This document shows, piece after piece, positions 6,197 to 8,980 of a stretch of DNA of 8,980 nt. The notes below the pieces were generated by a model that saw only the letters and a list, made by a program, of their open reading frames with translations, had not been told where the DNA came from and made no database searches. The DNA is from Porphyromonadaceae bacterium UBA2720 (lineage in GTDB: Bacteria > Bacteroidota > Bacteroidia > Bacteroidales > Muribaculaceae), in the NCBI GenBank assembly GCA_002353885.1, contig DEKO01000033.1, forward strand, positions 1 through 8,980. Direction: 5' to 3'. How positions within the stretch are numbered: position 1 is the first letter of the stretch; the number at the start of each line of letters is the position of its first letter. Position numbers and translations under genes: made by a program.

Positions 6197-6226
6197 TGGG
6201 TTGTACAACATTTCAACCCATTTGGT

Positions 6227-8056
6227 ATGAACATTTTTGCCGACCTTCCTAACCGCCAGGCCGCCAAGTATGGCGACCGTGAGCAACTGCGATATCGAGA
6301 CTACCAGTCTGGACAATGGATGAGCATGTCGTGGACAACATTGCGGCACGCAGTCGAGCGAGTTGCTGTCGCCCTCTACGACTTGGGCGTTGAGGAGCAG
6401 GGGCGCATTTGCCTCTTCACCCAGAATTGTCCCGAGATTTTCATCACACATTTTGCTGCATTCTACAATCGCGCTGTGCCAGTGCCCATCTATGCCACCA
6501 GCAGTCGCGACGAGGCGGCCTACATCGTCAATGACTCGGGTGCCACCATACTGCTCGTGGGTGACCAGCGGCAATATGACATCTCACGCGAGTTGCATGA
6601 CATGTGCCCGCAACTGCGACATGTGGTGGTGTTAGACCCGAGAGTCGAGTTAGACAATCACGACAAGTTCGCAATGCGCTGGGCCGAGCTCAAGCAGCGT
6701 GGCGACGACAAGGCAGGGCAGGTGGCGCAAGACGTGGAGAAGCGACGTCTGGCCGGGCGTAATACCGACTTGATGTATCTAATCTACACCAGCGGCACCA
6801 CAGGTGTGCCCAAGGGCGTGATGCTCACACACAGCAATTGGGATGCGGCCATGGTGGCGCACATCGAGCGAATCCCTGTCGACGACGAGAAGGATGTATC
6901 GCTCAGTTTCCTGCCGCTGAGTCATGTGTTCGAACTGGGATGGAGCATGTGTTGCTTCATGACAGGTGTGCGGGTTGCCATCAATTTGGACCCACATGAG
7001 ATTCAGAAGACGGTCAAGGAAATCAGCCCCACATGCATGTGCAGTGTGCCCCGATTCTGGGAGAAGGTCTACACCGCCATCAACGACAAGCTCGAAGCTG
7101 CACCGCCAGTGCTGCGCATGCTGGTCAAGCGAGCTATTGCAGTGGGAAAGACCCGCAACATCAAGTATGTCCGTCAGGGCAAGAAGGCTCCGTTGCTCAT
7201 CGAGAAGCAGTATCAGTACTTCGAGAACAAAATCTACCGCAAGTTCCGTCAAGCCATTGGCATCGAGAATGGTTACCTCTTCCCCACGGCAGGTGCCATG
7301 CTCAGCGACAAAATCACCGAATTCCTGCATGCTGTGGGCATCAACATCACCATTGGATATGGACTGAGCGAAACCAACGCATCGGTGAGCTTTTTCCAGC
7401 AGAACGGACCATTCACTGTTGGCACGGTCGGGACACCAATACCGGGTGTTGAGGTAAAGATTGGCAACGAGAACGAGATATTGGTCAAAGGACCAACAGT
7501 GACCAAGGGATATTACAACAAACCCGAAGAAACGGCTAAAGCCATTGATGCCGAAGGCTGGTTTCACACAGGCGACTGTGGCGAAATCACCGAGACGGGC
7601 GAAATCATCATCACCGAGCGACTCAAGGACCTGTACAAGACCAGCAATGGCAAGTACATCGCCCCGCAGATGCTTGAAATCATGCTCGGACAGGATAAGT
7701 ACATCGAGCAAGTCGCTGTCATCGGCGATGGACGCAAGTATGTCTCTGCGCTCATTGTGCCCAACTTCGACGAGCTCAAGGCCTATGCCGAGAAGAAGCA
7801 CATCGAGTTTGCTACCATCGAGGAACTGGTCAACAATGCCGACATTCACAAGATGATGGAGGACCGAATCAACGACTACCAGAAGGACCTGGCATCCTAC
7901 GAGCAAATCAAACGATTTGTGTTGCTGCCCAGACCATTCACTATGGAGTCGGGCGAGCTGACCAACACCCTGAAGATTCGGCGACCGGTCATCAACAAAC
8001 GTTATGCTCCGCTCATCGACGCCATGTATGCTGCCGACTTCCGCCGCAAAAAGTAG
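6227..8056 (+). CDS. Long-chain fatty acid-CoA ligase (AMP-forming), FAA1-type
   Basis: Activates long-chain fatty acids to acyl-CoA in two steps through an acyl-adenylate, using ATP and CoA; in gut Bacteroidales it feeds exogenous fatty acids into lipids. The 609-residue protein is full length for the family. Visible ANL-superfamily motifs, in order: YTSGTTGVPKG (187-197, the phosphate-binding loop), FLPLSHVFE (about 228-236), the adenine-binding GYGLSET (377-383), GWFHTGD with ribose-binding Asp450, the hinge segment ERLKDLYKTSNGKYIAP (464-480), and the C-terminal LTNTLKIRR with catalytic Lys583. No signal peptide; cytoplasmic or loosely membrane-bound. The start is ATG 6227 because MNIFADLPNRQAAKYGDR matches the family N-terminus and a promoter lies just upstream. 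The frame is open back to ATG 6122, but that extension reads poorly. The exact chain-length preference is not visible. The gene appears to be transcribed alone. Confidence 0.93.
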   Translation: MNIFADLPNRQAAKYGDREQLRYRDYQSGQWMSMSWTTLRHAVERVAVALYDLGVEEQGRICLFTQNCPEIFITHFAAFYNRAVPVPIYATSSRDEAAYIVNDSGATILLVGDQRQYDISRELHDMCPQLRHVVVLDPRVELDNHDKFAMRWAELKQRGDDKAGQVAQDVEKRRLAGRNTDLMYLIYTSGTTGVPKGVMLTHSNWDAAMVAHIERIPVDDEKDVSLSFLPLSHVFELGWSMCCFMTGVRVAINLDPHEIQKTVKEISPTCMCSVPRFWEKVYTAINDKLEAAPPVLRMLVKRAIAVGKTRNIKYVRQGKKAPLLIEKQYQYFENKIYRKFRQAIGIENGYLFPTAGAMLSDKITEFLHAVGINITIGYGLSETNASVSFFQQNGPFTVGTVGTPIPGVEVKIGNENEILVKGPTVTKGYYNKPEETAKAIDAEGWFHTGDCGEITETGEIIITERLKDLYKTSNGKYIAPQMLEIMLGQDKYIEQVAVIGDGRKYVSALIVPNFDELKAYAEKKHIEFATIEELVNNADIHKMMEDRINDYQKDLASYEQIKRFVLLPRPFTMESGELTNTLKIRRPVINKRYAPLIDAMYAADFRRKK

Positions 8057-8086
8057 TTCTGTAGTTCAGTAGTTGCAGTAGTTCAG
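8054..8086 (+). repeat. Imperfect 8-base tandem repeat starting at the ligase stop codon
   Basis: Four TAGTT cores lie at 8054, 8062, 8070 and 8079, each followed by CTG, CAG, GCAG and CAG respectively. The unit is close to TAGTTCAG, with one unit a base longer. The first T-A-G is the stop codon of the acyl-CoA ligase. Confidence 0.8.
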
Positions 8087-8141
8087 CCGTTTGGATAATC
8101 TTGGCTGCACTCGGCATAACTCGAGCGAGCTCGGCTCTGTA

Positions 8142-8219
8142 CTCGTTGGCACGAGATTTGGGCCTTCGACCCGCTATTGGCCATTTGGCCTTCAGCCGCT
8201 TTTTGGGCCTTCGGCCCGC
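8142..8219. repeat. Run of four hairpins, three of them variants of GGGCCTTCGGCCC
   Basis: CTCGT-TGGC-ACGAG (8142-8155) is followed by three related units each ending CCGC: GGGCCTTCGACCCGC (8160-8174), TTGGCCTTCAGCCGC (8185-8199) and TGGGCCTTCGGCCCGC (8204-8219). The last folds as a perfect 5 base-pair GC stem with a TTC loop; the first two have one mismatch each. T runs precede rather than follow the units, so they do not look like standard terminators of the ligase transcript, although the strong last hairpin might still help end it. Confidence 0.78.
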
Positions 8220-8235
8220 AAGCCCCGCTAGGGAC

Positions 8236-8291
8236 AACTAACAACTAAGAACTAACAACTAAAAACTAACGTCTAACGTCTAACGTCTAAA
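8236..8291 (+). repeat. Array of eight heptamers: five AACTAAN then three GTCTAAM
   Basis: Exactly eight 7-base units without a break: AACTAAC, AACTAAG, AACTAAC, AACTAAA, AACTAAC, then GTCTAAC twice and GTCTAAA. All share CTAA at the same place. It ends 48 bases before the prfB start codon. Confidence 0.92.
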
Positions 8292-8302
8292 AAAGTAACC
8301 AC

Positions 8303-8330
8303 ATTATGCATTATGCATTGTGAATTGTGC
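8303..8330 (+). repeat. Second heptamer array, four ATTRTGM units
   Basis: ATTATGC twice, then ATTGTGA and ATTGTGC, followed by a decayed ATTTAAT (8331-8337) that runs into the prfB start. It is separated from the first array by 11 bases. The unit length is the same, but the sequence is unrelated to the first array. No promoter of the TAnnTTTG type is visible between the arrays and the start codon. Confidence 0.85.
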
Positions 8331-8339
8331 ATTTAATAA

Positions 8340-8980
8340 ATGATCACTCAAGAACAACTCAAAGAACTACAAGAGCGCACAACTGCGCTGAGCAAATATC
8401 TCGACATCGAAGGCAAGAAGATTCAGGTCGAGGAAGAAGAACTGCGTACCCATGTGCCCGACTTCTGGAGCGACCAGAAGGCCGCTGAGGCGCAGATGAA
8501 GAAAATCAAGACTCTGCACTTCTGGATTGACAGCTGCACCGAGCTGGAGAAAGCTGTCGAGGAGGTCTCAACCGGATTTGACTTTGTCAAGGAAGGCCTC
8601 ATCGAGGAGAGCGATCTTGATGAACTGTACACCCAGGCCATCGATAAGGTGGAGAAACTCGAGCTGCGCAACATGCTGCGTCGCGACGAGGACAAGATGG
8701 ATGCCATCATCAAGATCAACTCGGGAGCTGGGGGCACCGAGAGCCAGGATTGGGCACAGATGCTCATGCGCATGTATCTGCGATGGTGCGAGCGACATGG
8801 CTACAAGACTGCCATCGAGCACATGGTCGAAGGTGATGAGGCGGGCATCAAGAGTGTCACCATAAGCGCCGAGGGAGCATTTGCCTATGGCTACCTCAAG
8901 AGCGAGAACGGTGTGCACCGTCTAGTGCGCGTTTCGCCCTACAATGCACAGGGCAAGCGCATGACCTCGTTTGCGTCGGT
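8340..8980 (+). CDS. prfB: Peptide chain release factor 2 (RF2), 3' end cut by window
   Basis: Recognises UGA and UAA stop codons in the ribosomal A site and triggers release of the finished protein. The first 213 codons are present. The N-terminal helical domain (ERTTALSKYLDIEGKK onward) is followed by the conserved SGAGGTESQDWAQML (128-142), MYLRWCERHGYK, the GVHRLVRVSPY segment with the stop-codon-reading tripeptide at 199-201, and TSFASV at the window end. The GGQ peptidyl-hydrolysis motif lies beyond the window. The start is certain: two in-frame TAA codons (8334, 8337) come directly before ATG 8340. Odd points: the programmed +1 frameshift is absent, since codons 20-22 read TAT CTC GAC straight through at the place where E. 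coli has CTT TGA C; and the tripeptide is Ser-Pro-Tyr, not Ser-Pro-Phe. The nearest upstream sequence is repetitive, so its promoter is unclear. Confidence 0.95.
   Translation, partial: MITQEQLKELQERTTALSKYLDIEGKKIQVEEEELRTHVPDFWSDQKAAEAQMKKIKTLHFWIDSCTELEKAVEEVSTGFDFVKEGLIEESDLDELYTQAIDKVEKLELRNMLRRDEDKMDAIIKINSGAGGTESQDWAQMLMRMYLRWCERHGYKTAIEHMVEGDEAGIKSVTISAEGAFAYGYLKSENGVHRLVRVSPYNAQGKRMTSFAS

Larger units (their letters stand above)
5766..6226. other. Gene-free 461-base region with palindromic repeats and a promoter at its right end
   Basis: No convincing coding sequence on either strand. The stretch contains, in order, a degenerate palindrome (5801-5813), a GCATC-GAT-GATGC hairpin (5892-5904), three CCTCGAAGAGG palindromes (5910-6007), a cruciform enclosing the middle one (5935-5973), a TTGGTGT/ACGCCAA hairpin with one G-T pair (6042-6060), an ATTTCGG/CCGAAAT hairpin (6113-6132) and the ligase promoter (6165-6196). 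The minus strand is open from 6088 to 5768, but only from a TTG start, and it reads mostly the repeats themselves. This looks like one copy of a dispersed intergenic element, which is an inference. Confidence 0.7.

Noticed and set aside
6779..7906. Long minus-strand open frame (375 codons) inside the acyl-CoA ligase gene
   Set aside because: It lies wholly opposite a gene with all ANL motifs and shows no domain of its own.
8013..8237. Minus-strand frame of 74 codons over the 3' end of the ligase and the hairpin run
   Set aside because: Its repeated Gly-Arg-Arg-Pro-Lys segments are translations of the GGGCCTTCGGCCC hairpins.

Overview
The window reads as an 8,980-base piece of a chromosome from the order Bacteroidales. 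Muribaculaceae or Prevotellaceae are plausible, but the sequence alone does not settle the family. Four things point there: a ParE-CoaD-S41 peptidase gene order I know from this order, a DUF5672 glycosyltransferase typical of Bacteroidota, promoters of the TAnnTTTG type, and no Shine-Dalgarno sites ahead of the genes. Most of the content is housekeeping. I see no phage, transposase, CRISPR array, toxin-antitoxin pair, rRNA or tRNA.

Layout, left to right. (1) A plus-strand run holds the C-terminal two thirds of topoisomerase IV subunit B (parE, cut by the window start), phosphopantetheine adenylyltransferase (coaD, overlapping the parE end by 23 bases), and, after 56 bases, an exported S41 C-terminal processing peptidase. 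(2) The peptidase gene converges on a minus-strand msrA (peptide methionine sulfoxide reductase A). A two-tier inverted repeat fills the gap and probably serves both strands as a terminator. (3) Divergent from msrA is a likely two-gene unit: an exported, probable outer-membrane beta-barrel protein of unknown function and, 21 bases later, a DUF5672 glycosyltransferase. (4) A gene-free stretch of 461 bases follows (5766-6226). It holds three copies plus one degenerate copy of a small palindrome with core CCTCGAAGAGG, a nested cruciform, other hairpins, and a good Bacteroidota promoter at its right end. (5) That promoter fits a 609-residue long-chain fatty acid-CoA ligase. (6) A 283-base gap (8057-8339) is made almost wholly of repeats: an 8-base tandem repeat that begins at the ligase stop codon, a run of GC-rich hairpins, an array of eight heptamers and a second array of four heptamers. 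(7) prfB (release factor 2) starts right after them and runs off the window end. It is read without the programmed +1 frameshift.

The protein genes do not form one pathway. They touch chromosome decatenation, coenzyme A synthesis (CoaD) and use (the acyl-CoA ligase), envelope proteolysis and surface glycan or outer-membrane work, oxidative repair and translation termination. The parts most worth a second look are the two repeat-rich gaps, the frameshift-free prfB, and residue changes at usually conserved sites in ParE (EGDSA to EGLSA) and CoaD (Arg88 equivalent to Lys).
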